From positions 62,001 through 126,000 of the forward strand of contig CANRSF010000002.1 of NCBI GenBank assembly GCA_947642445.1: a DNA stretch of 64,000 bases. Direction: 5' to 3'. The notes below the pieces were generated by a model. It saw nothing but the letters and a program-made list of their open reading frames with translations. It had not been told where the DNA came from and did not search any database. Within the stretch, counting starts at the first letter, position 1; every line of letters begins with the position of its first letter. The translations under genes and the position numbers were made by a program. Shown here one piece after another: positions 43,861-52,986 of the stretch. The DNA comes from an uncultured Collinsella sp. (GTDB lineage Bacteria > Actinomycetota > Coriobacteriia > Coriobacteriales > Coriobacteriaceae).

Positions 43861-44732
43861 TTTTGTTGAGCGCGGCGGGCGGCACGGCGGGCTCTTGCCT
43901 CTTGAATCTCTTCGAGGTGAGCAATGATCTCGGCAGCGCTTTCCTCGATGGCTTTGCCGTCGGTACGCACAACAAAGCAGCCTAAGCGCTTCATGAGGGC
44001 ACGAGCTTCCTCAAGCTCGCTGCACACGCTCTCAGGTTCGGCATAGGAGCCGGCAACGGCACGGGCGTAGTCATCGCCCAAGCGGCTATCGCGAATCTCA
44101 GAAATAACGTCGACGGTCGAAATCAGGCCGAACAGGTGCATCGGGTTAACCTCGTAAATCGACTTGGGCGGCTCCATGCCATGCGCCAGTGGGACATTGG
44201 CGACCTTGTAGCCCTGATATGCTAAATACATCGACAGCGGCGTCTTGGATGTACGCGACACACCCAGCAGCACGATATCGGCACCCGACAGATCGTCGCA
44301 ACCACGACCGTCATCGTGCTCAACGAAATACTCCATGGCCTCGATACGATGGAAATAGCGGTCATCGGTCTTGTGAATCACGCCCGCAACGCACTTGGGC
44401 GGCACACCGATGAGCGACGACAGCACGGCAAGCGTCGGGCCGATGAGGTCGACCGAACGGATATGCAGCATACCCAGGTAATCGAGCACGCGGGCGCGAA
44501 GCGCCGGATCGACAATGGTATGGAACACGGCGACATCGCGATGGTCGGCATCGACGCGCGGCCCCACAAATGACTTGACCTGCTCCACGGAGGTCACCTT
44601 GGGCAGGCGTAAAACGCGAAAAGCCCCTTCATCAAATTGCCCGGACGCCGCAAGCACCACCTCACAAGCGGTATCGCCGAGCGAGTCGGAGATAACGATA
44701 ACGGTGGGACGAGCGGTGACCGGGCAATCCAT
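43857..44732 (-). CDS. ppsR: Pyruvate, phosphate dikinase regulatory protein
   Basis: Bifunctional kinase/phosphorylase of the DUF299 family. It inactivates PpdK by ADP-dependent threonine phosphorylation and reactivates it by Pi-dependent dephosphorylation. The 291-residue protein has SDSLGDTACEVV near the start and the P-loop-like GVSRTSKTPLSMYLA near residue 155. It carries a basic C-terminal tail. The partner ppdK is adjacent, about 330 bp downstream. The ATG at 44732 has AAGGAG 6 nt upstream. The stop codon forms part of an intergenic repeat. Confidence 0.94.
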   Translation of the reverse strand: MDCPVTARPTVIVISDSLGDTACEVVLAASGQFDEGAFRVLRLPKVTSVEQVKSFVGPRVDADHRDVAVFHTIVDPALRARVLDYLGMLHIRSVDLIGPTLAVLSSLIGVPPKCVAGVIHKTDDRYFHRIEAMEYFVEHDDGRGCDDLSGADIVLLGVSRTSKTPLSMYLAYQGYKVANVPLAHGMEPPKSIYEVNPMHLFGLISTVDVISEIRDSRLGDDYARAVAGSYAEPESVCSELEEARALMKRLGCFVVRTDGKAIEESAAEIIAHLEEIQEARARRAARRAQQK

Positions 44733-44766
44733 GCGGGGCTCCTTTTGCGCTTATGCGCAGGCTGGC

Positions 44767-46863
44767 TTACTTTTTGCGGGCAAGCTCACCGATGTTGGCA
44801 ATGCCGGAGAAAACGGCCTCGAAGCGGTTGAGCAGCTTAAGGCGATTATCGCGAAGCTGCTCGTCCTTGTCCATGACCATGACCTCATCGAAGAAACGGT
44901 CGATGGGCGCGCGCAGGGCGGCGAGGGCGGCAAATGCGGCCGGGTAGTCCTCGGCAGCAAGGGCGGCATCGACGGCGGTCTGAGCAGCCTCGGAGGCGTC
45001 GGCGAGCGCAAGCTCGACCTCGCCCATCAGGCTGCGGTCATACTCCGCACCCAGCTCGGGCTTGGAGATATGCGCGGCGCGGGCATAGGCGGTCGCCAGG
45101 TTGTCGAACGTCTCAGCGTCGTTCTTGCGGGCCTCGTCGAGGGCGGCGCAGCGGGCAAAGAAGACGGACGGGGCGATGATGTGCACCGCGGAGACGGCGG
45201 CGACGGTATCGGCCGGAATCTTTTCGTCGCGGGCCATGCTCACCAGGCGGCCATGGAAGAAGTCACGAACCTGCTGGGCGACCTCGGCGGCGTCGAACTC
45301 AATGCCCTGCTCACTGTAGAGTTCGAGGGCAAAGTCGATGAGCGACGTGGGGTCGATCGGCAGACGGTCGCGCAGGATGTTGATAATGCCGATAGCGGCA
45401 CGACGCAGCGCGTAGGGGTCGGAGGAGCCGGTCGGGGGCTCGCCGATGGCAAAGATACCGGCGATGGTATCGAGCTTGTCGGCGCAGGCCACGATGCAGC
45501 CAGCGGTGCCCTCGGGCAGCTCGTCACCGGCAAAACGGGGACGATAGTGATCGCGAATAGCATGGGCGACCTCGTCGTTCTCCCCCATCGCGGTCGCGTA
45601 ATAACCGCCCATCACGCCCTGCTGGCTCGTGAACTCGACGACGGCGTTGGACACCAGGTCTGCCTTGCACAGGTGTGCGGCGCGAGCAGCGTCGGCGGCA
45701 AGATGGGCGCCCAGGTGAGCCTCGCGGGCGATAGCGAGCGCGAGCTGCTCGATGCGCTCGGACTTGGCGAGCACGCTACCGAGCTTCTCCTGGAAGGCAA
45801 CCTTGGACAGACGCTCACGGAACTCGTCGAGGGAGATCTTCAGGTCCTCCTCGTAGAAGAACTTAGCGTCGTCCAGACGGGCGCGCACGACGCGCTCGTT
45901 ACCGTCGATCACGCGCTCGGCGTTCTCGGGCTTGCTGTTGGAGACGACCACGAACTCACGCGTCAGCTTGCCCTCCCCGTCATAGATCGGGAAGTAGCGC
46001 TGGTTGGTGAGCATGGACTCGCAGATAATCTCGTGCGGGACCTTGAGGAACTCCTCGTCGAAAGTACCGACGAGCACCGTCGGCCACTCGCAGAGGTTAA
46101 TGACCTCCTCAAAGACCTTCTTGGGCGTATCGACATGGCAGCCGGGGCGAGCGGCCTCGACCTCGGAGATACCGGCAAGGATGGCCTCGCGACGGCGCTC
46201 GGCAGAAAGCACGCCGGCGTCCTCGAGTACCTGCTCGTAGGCGGCGGGGCTGGCGACAACGTGGTCACCGGGGCCGAGCACGCGATGGCCGCGCGTGGTG
46301 TTGCCGCTCGTCACGTCGGCAAACGACACGGGCACAACATCCTCGCCCAGAAGGCAGCAAATCCAGCGGACCGGACGCACGAACGTCGCGTGCTCGTGGC
46401 CCCAGCGCTGGGAGCGGTAGTTGGGCCACTGCAGGCCGGCAATGGTCTTCTCGCACAGGGCCGTCAGGATCGGGGTTGCCGGTGCGGAGGGAATGTTCTT
46501 CTCGGCAAAGACATACTCGCGACCGTCGGTATCCTCACGACGGACCAGGTCCTCGGCAGCCACACCGCACTTGCGGGCGAAGCCCTGGGCGGCCTTGGTG
46601 GCGTTACCGTCAGCGTCGAAGGCGATGTTTGCCGCGGGGCCACGCTTGACCTCGTGAACCTCATCGGTCGCGGTGGCAACGTCGGCAACGAGCGCAGCCA
46701 GGCGACGCGGGCTCGAGATCACGCGGACCTCGCCGTGGGCCAGACCGGCCTCGTCGAGACCCTTGGCGATCATGGTACCAAGCTGCTTGACGGCATTGTT
46801 CAGCGGTGCAGAGGGCATTTCCTCCGTACCGATCTCAAACAGGAAATCCTTAGCGTCTGCCAT
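44767..46863 (-). CDS. glyS: Glycyl-tRNA synthetase beta subunit
   Basis: tRNA-binding subunit of the alpha2beta2 GlyRS. The 698-residue protein begins FLFEIGTEEMPSA, the classic GlyS N-terminus. It contains SPRRLAALV, WGHEHATFVRPVRW and a CADKLDTIAGIFAIGEPPTG segment from the HD-like domain. The C-terminus is a DALR-type anticodon-binding region. It starts 3 nt after glyQ. Most Actinobacteria use the single-chain GlyRS, so the two-subunit form is a useful lineage marker. Confidence 0.96.
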   Translation of the reverse strand: MADAKDFLFEIGTEEMPSAPLNNAVKQLGTMIAKGLDEAGLAHGEVRVISSPRRLAALVADVATATDEVHEVKRGPAANIAFDADGNATKAAQGFARKCGVAAEDLVRREDTDGREYVFAEKNIPSAPATPILTALCEKTIAGLQWPNYRSQRWGHEHATFVRPVRWICCLLGEDVVPVSFADVTSGNTTRGHRVLGPGDHVVASPAAYEQVLEDAGVLSAERRREAILAGISEVEAARPGCHVDTPKKVFEEVINLCEWPTVLVGTFDEEFLKVPHEIICESMLTNQRYFPIYDGEGKLTREFVVVSNSKPENAERVIDGNERVVRARLDDAKFFYEEDLKISLDEFRERLSKVAFQEKLGSVLAKSERIEQLALAIAREAHLGAHLAADAARAAHLCKADLVSNAVVEFTSQQGVMGGYYATAMGENDEVAHAIRDHYRPRFAGDELPEGTAGCIVACADKLDTIAGIFAIGEPPTGSSDPYALRRAAIGIINILRDRLPIDPTSLIDFALELYSEQGIEFDAAEVAQQVRDFFHGRLVSMARDEKIPADTVAAVSAVHIIAPSVFFARCAALDEARKNDAETFDNLATAYARAAHISKPELGAEYDRSLMGEVELALADASEAAQTAVDAALAAEDYPAAFAALAALRAPIDRFFDEVMVMDKDEQLRDNRLKLLNRFEAVFSGIANIGELARKK

Positions 46864-46866
46864 GGC

Positions 46867-47778
46867 TTACGCCACCTCGCCTTCCTGGTCGGCATTCTCG
46901 TTGACTCCGGCGACCTCGGCCATGTAGGCCTCGCAGCACGCCTTGGCGACGGCGCGGACGCGCAGGATGTAGTTGGCACGCTCGACCGCGGACAGGGCGC
47001 CGCGGGCATCGAGCAGGTTGAAGGCGTGGCTGCACTTCATGACACAGTCGTACGCCGGCAACGGCAGCTTGCGCTCCAGGCAGGAATGGCACTCGGCCTC
47101 GTAGTCGTCAAACTTCTGACGCATCATCTCGACGTTGGCGACCTCAAAGTTATAGGCACTGAACTCGCGCTCATTCTCCAGGAACACGTCGCCATAGGTC
47201 ATGGGCGTGCCGTCGGGCAGATAGCTCCACACCAGATCGTAGACCGAGTTGACGCCCTGAGCGTACATGGCGATACGCTCCAGGCCATAGGTGATCTCGA
47301 CGGGCACGGGGTCGACCTCGATACCGCCCACCTGCTGGAAGTACGTGAACTGCGTGACCTCCATGCCGTTGAGCCAGACCTCCCAGCCAAGGCCCCAGGC
47401 GCCCAGCGTCGGGCTCTCCCAGTCGTCCTCGACAAAACGGACGTCATGGTCGTTGGGGTCCAGGCCAATGGCAGCAAGAGACCCCAGGTAAAGCTCCTGA
47501 GCATTAACCGGAGAGGGCTTAATGAGCACCTGGAACTGATAGTAGTGCTGCATGCGGTTAGGGTTCTCGCCGTAGCGGCCGTCGGCGGGACGGCGGCAGG
47601 GCTGCGCATAGCAGGTGCGCCATTCGGCGGGACCGAGCGAGCGCAGCGTGGTCGCGGTATGGAAGGTACCGGCACCGACCTCGGAGTCATAGGGCTGCAT
47701 AATGACGCAGCCCTGCTCGCCCCAGTACTGCTGGAGGCGCAGGATGATGTCTTGGAAGGAAAGCGATGAAGCGTTCAT
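46867..47778 (-). CDS. glyQ: Glycyl-tRNA synthetase alpha subunit
   Basis: Catalytic subunit of the two-subunit GlyRS. The 303-residue protein has [55 protein letters not shown] and a C-terminal segment [13 protein letters not shown], all standard. It is immediately upstream of glyS. A TATAGT lies about 45 bp upstream on the minus strand (47830-47825) but without a clear -35, so transcription may also come from lepB upstream. Confidence 0.97.
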   Translation of the reverse strand: MNASSLSFQDIILRLQQYWGEQGCVIMQPYDSEVGAGTFHTATTLRSLGPAEWRTCYAQPCRRPADGRYGENPNRMQHYYQFQVLIKPSPVNAQELYLGSLAAIGLDPNDHDVRFVEDDWESPTLGAWGLGWEVWLNGMEVTQFTYFQQVGGIEVDPVPVEITYGLERIAMYAQGVNSVYDLVWSYLPDGTPMTYGDVFLENEREFSAYNFEVANVEMMRQKFDDYEAECHSCLERKLPLPAYDCVMKCSHAFNLLDARGALSAVERANYILRVRAVAKACCEAYMAEVAGVNENADQEGEVA

Positions 47779-47837
47779 GCCTCTAATATCCCCTCGTCGA
47801 AACGATTACACGGTTAGGTACTGTACTATAGCGGTTT

Positions 47838-48401
47838 TTAGTCGATAGCGCCGATGCGGTTGAGCGGCCAGTAGCGCACAAGCGCCACAGCGATCAAATC
47901 AGAGCGATCGACGGGACCAAAGTAGCGCGAGTCGGCAGAGTTTTCGCGGTTGTCGCCCATCACCCACACGCACCCGTCGGGAACGGTGTAGGGATAACTC
48001 ACCTGGGCGCCAGGCGCTTGGACCGAAAGCGGCCAGCTCATGCCCGTCGTATAGTCCTCATCGAGCGCTTGGCCGTCAACGACCACCTTGCCGTCCTGCA
48101 GGTCGACCGTCTGGCCGGCCGTGGCAATAACACGCTTGACAAGAACATCATGCTCGGAAGTGACATCGGGGTTGTGGAACACCACGATATCACCCTGTTT
48201 GACGGGCTGACCGAGCTCGAGGCTCACCTTTTGCGCCAAGATCTGGTCGCCGATCTCGATCGTGGACTCCATGGAGCCGGTGGGCACCACAAAGGGTTCG
48301 ACCACAAACGAGCGAATCAGGAAGGTGGCGACCAGTGCGATTGCGACGACCACGATCCACTCAAACGCACCCTTTAGCACGGAATGCTGCGATGCGACCA
48401 T
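47838..48401 (-). CDS. lepB: Type I signal peptidase
   Basis: Membrane protease that removes signal peptides from exported proteins. The 187-residue protein has one N-terminal membrane helix (about 14-33). The catalytic Ser lies in VPTGSMESTIEIGD and the general-base Lys in VLVKRVIATAG. The MGDNRENSADSR box is present. The ATG at 48401 has GAGG 7 nt upstream and lies 2 nt from the trmD stop, preferred to an overlapping GTG. Order trmD-lepB is common in Gram-positives. Confidence 0.96.
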   Translation of the reverse strand: MVASQHSVLKGAFEWIVVVAIALVATFLIRSFVVEPFVVPTGSMESTIEIGDQILAQKVSLELGQPVKQGDIVVFHNPDVTSEHDVLVKRVIATAGQTVDLQDGKVVVDGQALDEDYTTGMSWPLSVQAPGAQVSYPYTVPDGCVWVMGDNRENSADSRYFGPVDRSDLIAVALVRYWPLNRIGAID

Positions 48402-48403
48402 TC

Positions 48404-49162
48404 TCACTCCTCGCTCTGCGAATACGACGCGTCCAGGATCTCCTGCGCGTATGCGCGCTCCTCGGGCGTAAGCCGCGCCGTCTCGATCAGGTCGGAGCGC
48501 CAGCGGCAGGTGCGCTCGATGGCATTCTTGCGGCGCCAGGCGTCAACCTTGGCATGGTCACCGCTCACGAGCACCGGCGGCACGCCCTCGCCGTTGAACT
48601 CGGCGGGGCGGGTGTACTGCGCGTACTCAAGCAGGCCACCGTCCTCGGCAGTCGAGAACGACTCATCGACGTTGCTCATCTCGTCACCAAGGGCGCCGGG
48701 AATCAGACGTACGACGGCGTCGGCAACGACCATGGCGGGAAGCTCGCCGCCCGTAAGCACGTAGTCACCGATCGACAGGCGCTCGTCGGCATACGCATAC
48801 GCGCGCTCGTCGACGCCCTCGTAGCGGCTGCACACAAACAGCAGGCGCTCGCTTTTGAGCAGGCGCTCGGCCACATGCTGCGTAAAGGGTTCGCCGCAGG
48901 GCGTAAAGAACACCACGGTGGGCTTGGGACCCTCGGAGCCAATAGCCTCGATGGCCTCGGCGATGGGCTCGACCTTCATGAGCATGCCCTGCCCGCCGCC
49001 GTACGGCTCGTCATCGACGGTACGATGACGGTCGTGCGTCCAGTCACGCAGGTTGTAGGCCTTAAAATCAAAAAGGCCGGCCTTACGGGCGCGGCCCAAG
49101 ATCGATGTGGACATGACGGGCTCAAACATCTCGGGAAAGACCGAAAGGGTCTCGATCAGCAT
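48404..49162 (-). CDS. trmD: tRNA (guanine-37-N1)-methyltransferase
   Basis: SPOUT methyltransferase that makes m1G37 and so prevents frameshifting. The 252-residue protein has IETLSVFPEMFEPV, the substrate loop DDEPYGGGQGMLMK and the trefoil-knot segments SRYEGVDER and SIGDYVLTGGELPAM. A C-terminal helical domain follows. It lies 10 nt from rimM in the conserved unit rpsP-khpA-rimM-trmD. Confidence 0.97.
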   Translation of the reverse strand: MLIETLSVFPEMFEPVMSTSILGRARKAGLFDFKAYNLRDWTHDRHRTVDDEPYGGGQGMLMKVEPIAEAIEAIGSEGPKPTVVFFTPCGEPFTQHVAERLLKSERLLFVCSRYEGVDERAYAYADERLSIGDYVLTGGELPAMVVADAVVRLIPGALGDEMSNVDESFSTAEDGGLLEYAQYTRPAEFNGEGVPPVLVSGDHAKVDAWRRKNAIERTCRWRSDLIETARLTPEERAYAQEILDASYSQSEE

Positions 49163-49172
49163 GTTGTCCTCC

Positions 49173-49694
49173 CTACTTGTCCATATCGATCAAACCGTCC
49201 ATAACATGGACGGAAATTGTCCCCTGATCGGGAAGATCGAGCACAACCTGCTCGATCACGGGAATCAGCACCTCGCCGTACCGATCGCCCTCGACAACCC
49301 AAACATCGTTGGCGGGCGTCGACATGATCTCGACAATCGTGCCGAGCGAACCGAAGCGCTCGTCGACCACCTCGCGACCCATCAGGTCGGTATAGGCAGC
49401 GTCGAGCGAATCGAGCTCAAAGTCGTCACGATTTGCCAACACGTAGCATCCCGTGATGCCCTCGGCGGCCGTCAGGTCGTCAATGCCCTCAAACGAGACC
49501 AGATCGCCATCGCCCGTATCGGTGACGGACACGACCGTGCAAAAGCGGTCGCGCTTGAGCGCCGGCGGCGTCAGGGCGACGCGCATGCCCGGCTCTAATA
49601 CAGAAGGAAGCCCCCGCAGCGGCTGCGCGAGGACCTCCCCCTTCCTTCCGTGCGGCTTGACCACACGGGCGATGTTTTTGTACTGGGACCTCAA
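49173..49694 (-). CDS. rimM: 16S rRNA processing protein RimM
   Basis: Assembly factor for the 30S head that contacts S19. The 173-residue protein has the N-terminal IARVVKPHGRKGEVLAQPL barrel and a C-terminal PRC-barrel segment (DLMGREVVD and GEVLIPVIEQVV). The start is a TTG at 49694, 4 nt after the khpA stop; the ribosome binding site is weak, so coupling to khpA translation is likely. A start further in would truncate the first strand. Confidence 0.94.
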   Translation of the reverse strand: MRSQYKNIARVVKPHGRKGEVLAQPLRGLPSVLEPGMRVALTPPALKRDRFCTVVSVTDTGDGDLVSFEGIDDLTAAEGITGCYVLANRDDFELDSLDAAYTDLMGREVVDERFGSLGTIVEIMSTPANDVWVVEGDRYGEVLIPVIEQVVLDLPDQGTISVHVMDGLIDMDK

Positions 49695-49698
49695 GGTC

Positions 49699-49983
49699 CT
49701 AGCCCAGAACCTCTACCTCGACAGCAGTGTCGAGGCGAGCGGCCAGTGCACGGGCGAGCGTGCGAATGGCCTTGATGGTACGGCCACGACGGCCGATGAC
49801 CTTAGCGACGTCATCCTCGGCGACCGAAACCTCAATCGTGGAGGCGTCGTCACCATCGATGACCTCAAGGCTCACGGAATCCGGGTCGTCGACGATCTGA
49901 ACAACGAGATATTCGACGAGATCGGCGATGCGATCTGAGAGCATTGCCTCACCCTCGAGCTGTGCAGCGTCAACCTCAGGCAC
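49699..49983 (-). CDS. khpA: KH-domain RNA-binding protein KhpA
   Basis: Small RNA-binding protein. In other Gram-positives KhpA pairs with KhpB/Jag and affects cell division and RNA turnover. The 94-residue protein has LVEYLVVQIVDDPDSV and a KH motif with the GxxG loop in VAKVIGRRGRTIKAIRTL. The GTG at 49983 has GGAG 6 nt upstream; an ATG at codon 14 would also leave an intact domain. It lies between rpsP and rimM, the usual place. Confidence 0.93.
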   Translation of the reverse strand: MPEVDAAQLEGEAMLSDRIADLVEYLVVQIVDDPDSVSLEVIDGDDASTIEVSVAEDDVAKVIGRRGRTIKAIRTLARALAARLDTAVEVEVLG

Positions 49984-49986
49984 GAT

Positions 49987-50328
49987 TTACTCCTCGGCGC
50001 CCTCAGCGGCCTCAGCGGCAGCCTTAGCGGCCTCGGCCTCTTTGGCGAGCTGCTTCTTGGACTTCTTGACGACGGTCTCGGTCTTCTCGCCCTCGTTGGC
50101 GGCCTTGACCAGAGCGGCGACGGCGTCGGTGAGCTGAGCGCCCTTGGACTGCCAGTCGGCGATCTTCTCGAGGTCGAGATTGATGGTCTTGGGGGCGGTC
50201 ATCGGGTTGTAGCGGCCAACCTCCTCGATGATACGACCGTCACGCGGGGCGCGGGAATCGGCGACGACGACACGGTAGTACGGACGCTTCTTAGCGCCGT
50301 GACGAGCAAGGCGAATCTTGACTGCCAA
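49987..50328 (-). CDS. rpsP: 30S ribosomal protein S16
   Basis: Early-assembling 30S protein. The 113-residue product has [39 protein letters not shown] and a Lys/Ala/Glu-rich C-terminal tail of about 35 residues. The start is a TTG at 50328 with GGAGG 8 nt upstream. An upstream in-frame extension is rejected because the family begins with this segment. It has its own promoter (50385-50413) and heads the rpsP-khpA-rimM-trmD-lepB group. Confidence 0.96.
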   Translation of the reverse strand: MAVKIRLARHGAKKRPYYRVVVADSRAPRDGRIIEEVGRYNPMTAPKTINLDLEKIADWQSKGAQLTDAVAALVKAANEGEKTETVVKKSKKQLAKEAEAAKAAAEAAEGAEE

Positions 50329-50384
50329 AGGAAACTCCTCCAACCAAGCAGCTTTAGGCTGCAACTACAAACAAACAGTTGAAC

Positions 50385-50413
50385 ATAATACGCCATCGAC
50401 GCGGGCAGGTGAA
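50385..50413 (-). promoter_or_regulatory. Promoter of rpsP operon
   Basis: Minus strand: TTCACC (50413-50408), a 17-bp spacer, TATTAT (50390-50385). About 57 bp before the rpsP start. Confidence 0.6.
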
Positions 50414-50517
50414 GTCCGTGAGACCAACTTCTTCGGTGTAGTCGAGGGCAAATCCATATCTTAGACAAGAATTCGGGATTTGCAAGCACATACACGCACC
50501 CCACATGAGCTGCGCGG

Positions 50518-50523
50518 TATACT
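50518..50523 (+). promoter_or_regulatory. -10 element of dinB, possibly leaderless
   Basis: TATACT ends 6 bp before the dinB ATG at 50530. A normal start distance of 6-8 bp would place the 5' end at or next to the A of the ATG. There is no ribosome binding site before that ATG. No clear -35. Confidence 0.45.
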
Positions 50524-50529
50524 CATGAC

Positions 50530-51783
50530 ATGGAAAGACGCGAACATACATACGGTTATGAGGATGCCATGGGCGTCACGCCGCCGCCCTGGACGGGTCC
50601 GGCGGTGGGCCTCATGGACCTCGATGCGTTTTTTGCGAGCGTGGAGATGCTCGATCATCCCGAATGGCGCGGAAAGCCGCTCATCGTGGGCGGAGACGCC
50701 GATTCGCGTGGCGTCGTGTCCACGTGTTCGTATGAGGCACGTCGCTTTGGCGTGCACTCTGCCATGGCCTCGGCCGAGGCGCGGCGCTTGTGCCCGCAAG
50801 CCATTTGGACGCACGGGCACTTTGATCGCTACCGCGAGGTGAGCGCGCAGGTCATGGCGATTCTTGCCGAGGAGACGCCGCGCGTTGAGCGCGTATCCAT
50901 CGACGAAGCCTTTATCGATATCACACCGGGTCGCTTTGCGCCCGAAGACCCGCTACTGGTTGCGCGGCGTATAAGCGACCGCGTGGCAGCGCTGGGAGTG
51001 ACCTGCTCCATTGGCGTGGGCTGCAACAAGACGGTCGCAAAGATCGCAAGCGAGCGGGATAAGCCGTTTGGGCTGACCATCGTGCGCCCCGGAACCGAGC
51101 AGCGCTTTTTGGCCGCGCTGCCGGTATCTGCCATGAGCGGCATCGGGCGCTCGGCCGAGGAGCGACTGCGCCGCATGCGCATCTACACGCTCGGCGAGCT
51201 GTCACGTTCACCGGAATCAACCTTGGCCTCTATTTTTGGCGTCAACGGCGAACGCATGCGCCAGCGTGCGCTGGGACTCGAAATATCCGAAGTAACAAGC
51301 CTCGATGAGGAACGCGAGGTTAAATCCGTGAGCAATGAGCGCACCTTTGCGAAAGATTTGACTGAGCGTGGGGACATCGAAGCGGCGATTGCGCTGTTGG
51401 GAGAGTCGGTTGGACGCCGCCTGCGCCGTCAGGGACTGACGGGCGGCACGGTAACGCTCAAGCTTAAGTATTCGTATGGCAGCGGACGCACGGCGCAGCG
51501 GCGGCTTCCCCACCCCACCGACGATGAGAACATCTTTGTGGCGGTTGCGCTCGAACTGCTCGACAACATCTGGCAGGAAGGCATGCATGTGCGTCTGGCG
51601 GGTATCGGGATGAGCGACTTTGACCATCAGGGCGGCATCCAGACCGACCTGTTCTGCGAAGTCGACGACCGCGGAGCCCAATCAAGCGACCGTCGCGACC
51701 TCTCAGTCGCGATCGATGCCGTCCGAGACAAGTTCGGCGACACCGCCCTATCTTTCGGCCGCCAATCCCGCTTCAATGATTAA
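50530..51783 (+). CDS. dinB: DNA polymerase IV (Y-family)
   Basis: Error-prone translesion polymerase. The 417-residue protein has GLMDLDAFFASVEM, the CSYEARRFGVHSAM segment and the catalytic ERVSIDEAFIDIT. The thumb HhH region contains MSGIGRSAEERL, and a little-finger domain follows. I use the ATG at 50530; a second in-frame ATG at 50569 has GAGG 5 nt upstream and would remove 13 residues. A TATACT sits just before the first ATG. It is the only plus-strand gene in the right two thirds of the window, divergent from rpsP. No clear LexA box was seen. Confidence 0.94.
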   Translation: MERREHTYGYEDAMGVTPPPWTGPAVGLMDLDAFFASVEMLDHPEWRGKPLIVGGDADSRGVVSTCSYEARRFGVHSAMASAEARRLCPQAIWTHGHFDRYREVSAQVMAILAEETPRVERVSIDEAFIDITPGRFAPEDPLLVARRISDRVAALGVTCSIGVGCNKTVAKIASERDKPFGLTIVRPGTEQRFLAALPVSAMSGIGRSAEERLRRMRIYTLGELSRSPESTLASIFGVNGERMRQRALGLEISEVTSLDEEREVKSVSNERTFAKDLTERGDIEAAIALLGESVGRRLRRQGLTGGTVTLKLKYSYGSGRTAQRRLPHPTDDENIFVAVALELLDNIWQEGMHVRLAGIGMSDFDHQGGIQTDLFCEVDDRGAQSSDRRDLSVAIDAVRDKFGDTALSFGRQSRFND

Positions 51784-51791
51784 CCGCCTTT

Positions 51792-51838
51792 GTAAAAATA
51801 GAAAGCCGGGCAGGTGCGGAAAACCGCAACTGCCCGGC
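51792..51838. terminator. Bidirectional terminator between dinB and rsfS
   Basis: A 15-bp stem with one mismatch (51805-51819 with 51824-51838), loop AAAA. In the minus direction TTTCTATTTTTA follows, so it fits the rsfS transcript best; it also lies 21 bp after dinB. Confidence 0.8.
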
Positions 51839-51851
51839 GAAATGCGCGAGG

Positions 51852-51884
51852 CTAGCTAAAAGCCCCATATCAAATGAGCCACTA
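51852..51884 (-). repeat. Intergenic repeat adjoining the rsfS stop codon
   Basis: Minus strand: TAGTGGCTCATTTGATATGG then GGCTTTTAGCTA, starting at the rsfS stop codon. It is related to the second unit at 43798-43832 (CTAATTTGGGACGGGGCTC). Confidence 0.5.
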
Positions 51885-52337
51885 GAGGAGGTCGAGGGGG
51901 AGCTGGGGGGCGTCACCCCAGAGCTTTTCTAGGCGGTAAAAGTCGCGGGCTTCGGGAGTGAAGACATGGACGACAACCGAGCCGTAGTCCATGAGCATCC
52001 AGGTCTTCTGCTCGCGGCCCTCGATGGAGAACGGATGCTCGCCGCAAGCCTCGGCAACCTTCTCCTCGATCTCGTCGACAATCGAATCGACCTGGCGGTT
52101 GTTGGTACCGGTGGCAAGCACAAAGTAGTCGCACACGTCGGAAAGCTCGGTCAGGTCGAGCACCTGCACGTCCTCGCCCTTCTTGTCGTAGGCGGCCTGC
52201 GCGGCGGCGCGGGCGACATCCTCGGCAGCGACACCGCTCGCGGACAGCGAGGCGGCGGTGCGGTCGGACGTGGCAGCGAAACTCTTGTGCTCCACACCTT
52301 CAAGAATCTGCTCGTCAGTCATGGTCTCGTCGGCCAT
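51882..52337 (-). CDS. rsfS: Ribosome silencing factor RsfS
   Basis: Binds L14 and blocks 30S-50S joining when nutrients are scarce. The 151-residue protein has an acidic, low-complexity N-terminus of about 50 residues, then the family core: DVQVLDLTELSDVCDYFVLA, TNNRQVDSIVDEIEE and a C-terminal WMLMDYGSVVVHVFTPEARD. Typical members are about 110 residues, so the N-terminal extension is extra. The ATG at 52337 has AGAGG 6 nt upstream. It follows nadD-yqeK as in Bacillus. Confidence 0.94.
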   Translation of the reverse strand: MADETMTDEQILEGVEHKSFAATSDRTAASLSASGVAAEDVARAAAQAAYDKKGEDVQVLDLTELSDVCDYFVLATGTNNRQVDSIVDEIEEKVAEACGEHPFSIEGREQKTWMLMDYGSVVVHVFTPEARDFYRLEKLWGDAPQLPLDLL

Positions 52338-52365
52338 GGAATACCTCTTTCTAGACACACCCGAG

Positions 52366-52986
52366 CTAGCGCAGCTGGGCGTAATGGTTGTAAATCGTAA
52401 TAGCCGTGGGATAAAGATAGCGCCCGGACTGGATCACAAAGACCAGACCCTGCGCAAAACAGGAGAAGAACAACTCATCGAGCGAGGACTTCCCCACCAT
52501 CTTGCGCAGCGCATGGGCATAGTCGCCGTGACGGTTGGGCTCGATGGCATCTGCCACAAAGACCACCATATCGAGCGGCGTCATGTCGCAGGCACCCACG
52601 GTGTGACGGTCGACAGCCTGGAAAACGGCCGGTGACAGCTCGGGAAAAAGCTGCGGAAGCTCATAGGCGGCAACAGGGCCATGCAAAAGCGGCGTCGCGG
52701 CGGAAGGAGAGCCGGCAACCTTGATGCCATAGTGAAGCGCGCGGGCCACGAGCTCGTCATCGGAAAGAACCTTGTCCCAGTCGTGAATTAAGCCGGCGGC
52801 AGCCGCATCAAAGCGGTCAACGCCGTAGACCTCGGCCAGATGAAGTGCGGTCTCGGCAACACCCAGCGAATGCACATAGCGCTTGCGCTTATCTTTCATG
52901 CGAACATCGAGCAGCTCTTGAATGCGCTTGAGCAGCGCGCGCTCATCGCCCTCAAACTGATCCTCTACCGACAACGTAGCCCCCAT
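52366..52986 (-). CDS. yqeK: HD-domain hydrolase YqeK family
   Basis: The family includes Bacillus YqeK, an Ap4A hydrolase giving two ADP. The 206-residue protein has RYVHSLGVAETALHLAEVYG, the HD pair in AGLIHDWDKVL, and later HGPVAAYEL and DRHTVGACDMTPLDMVVFVADAIEP, shortened here to its motif DMVVFVADAIEP. The ATG at 52986 overlaps the nadD stop (TGATG); a GTG one codon earlier is also possible. The nadD-yqeK-rsfS order is conserved. Confidence 0.92.
   Translation of the reverse strand: MGATLSVEDQFEGDERALLKRIQELLDVRMKDKRKRYVHSLGVAETALHLAEVYGVDRFDAAAAGLIHDWDKVLSDDELVARALHYGIKVAGSPSAATPLLHGPVAAYELPQLFPELSPAVFQAVDRHTVGACDMTPLDMVVFVADAIEPNRHGDYAHALRKMVGKSSLDELFFSCFAQGLVFVIQSGRYLYPTAITIYNHYAQLR

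Noticed and set aside
44515-47769. 1084-codon open frame on the plus strand, antisense to glyS and glyQ
   Set aside because: Produced by codon bias of the real genes opposite; no family motif and no ribosome binding site.
50530-50560. LexA/SOS box at dinB (GAAC...GGTT)
   Set aside because: The half-sites are spaced wrongly for the actinobacterial box and lie inside the coding sequence.
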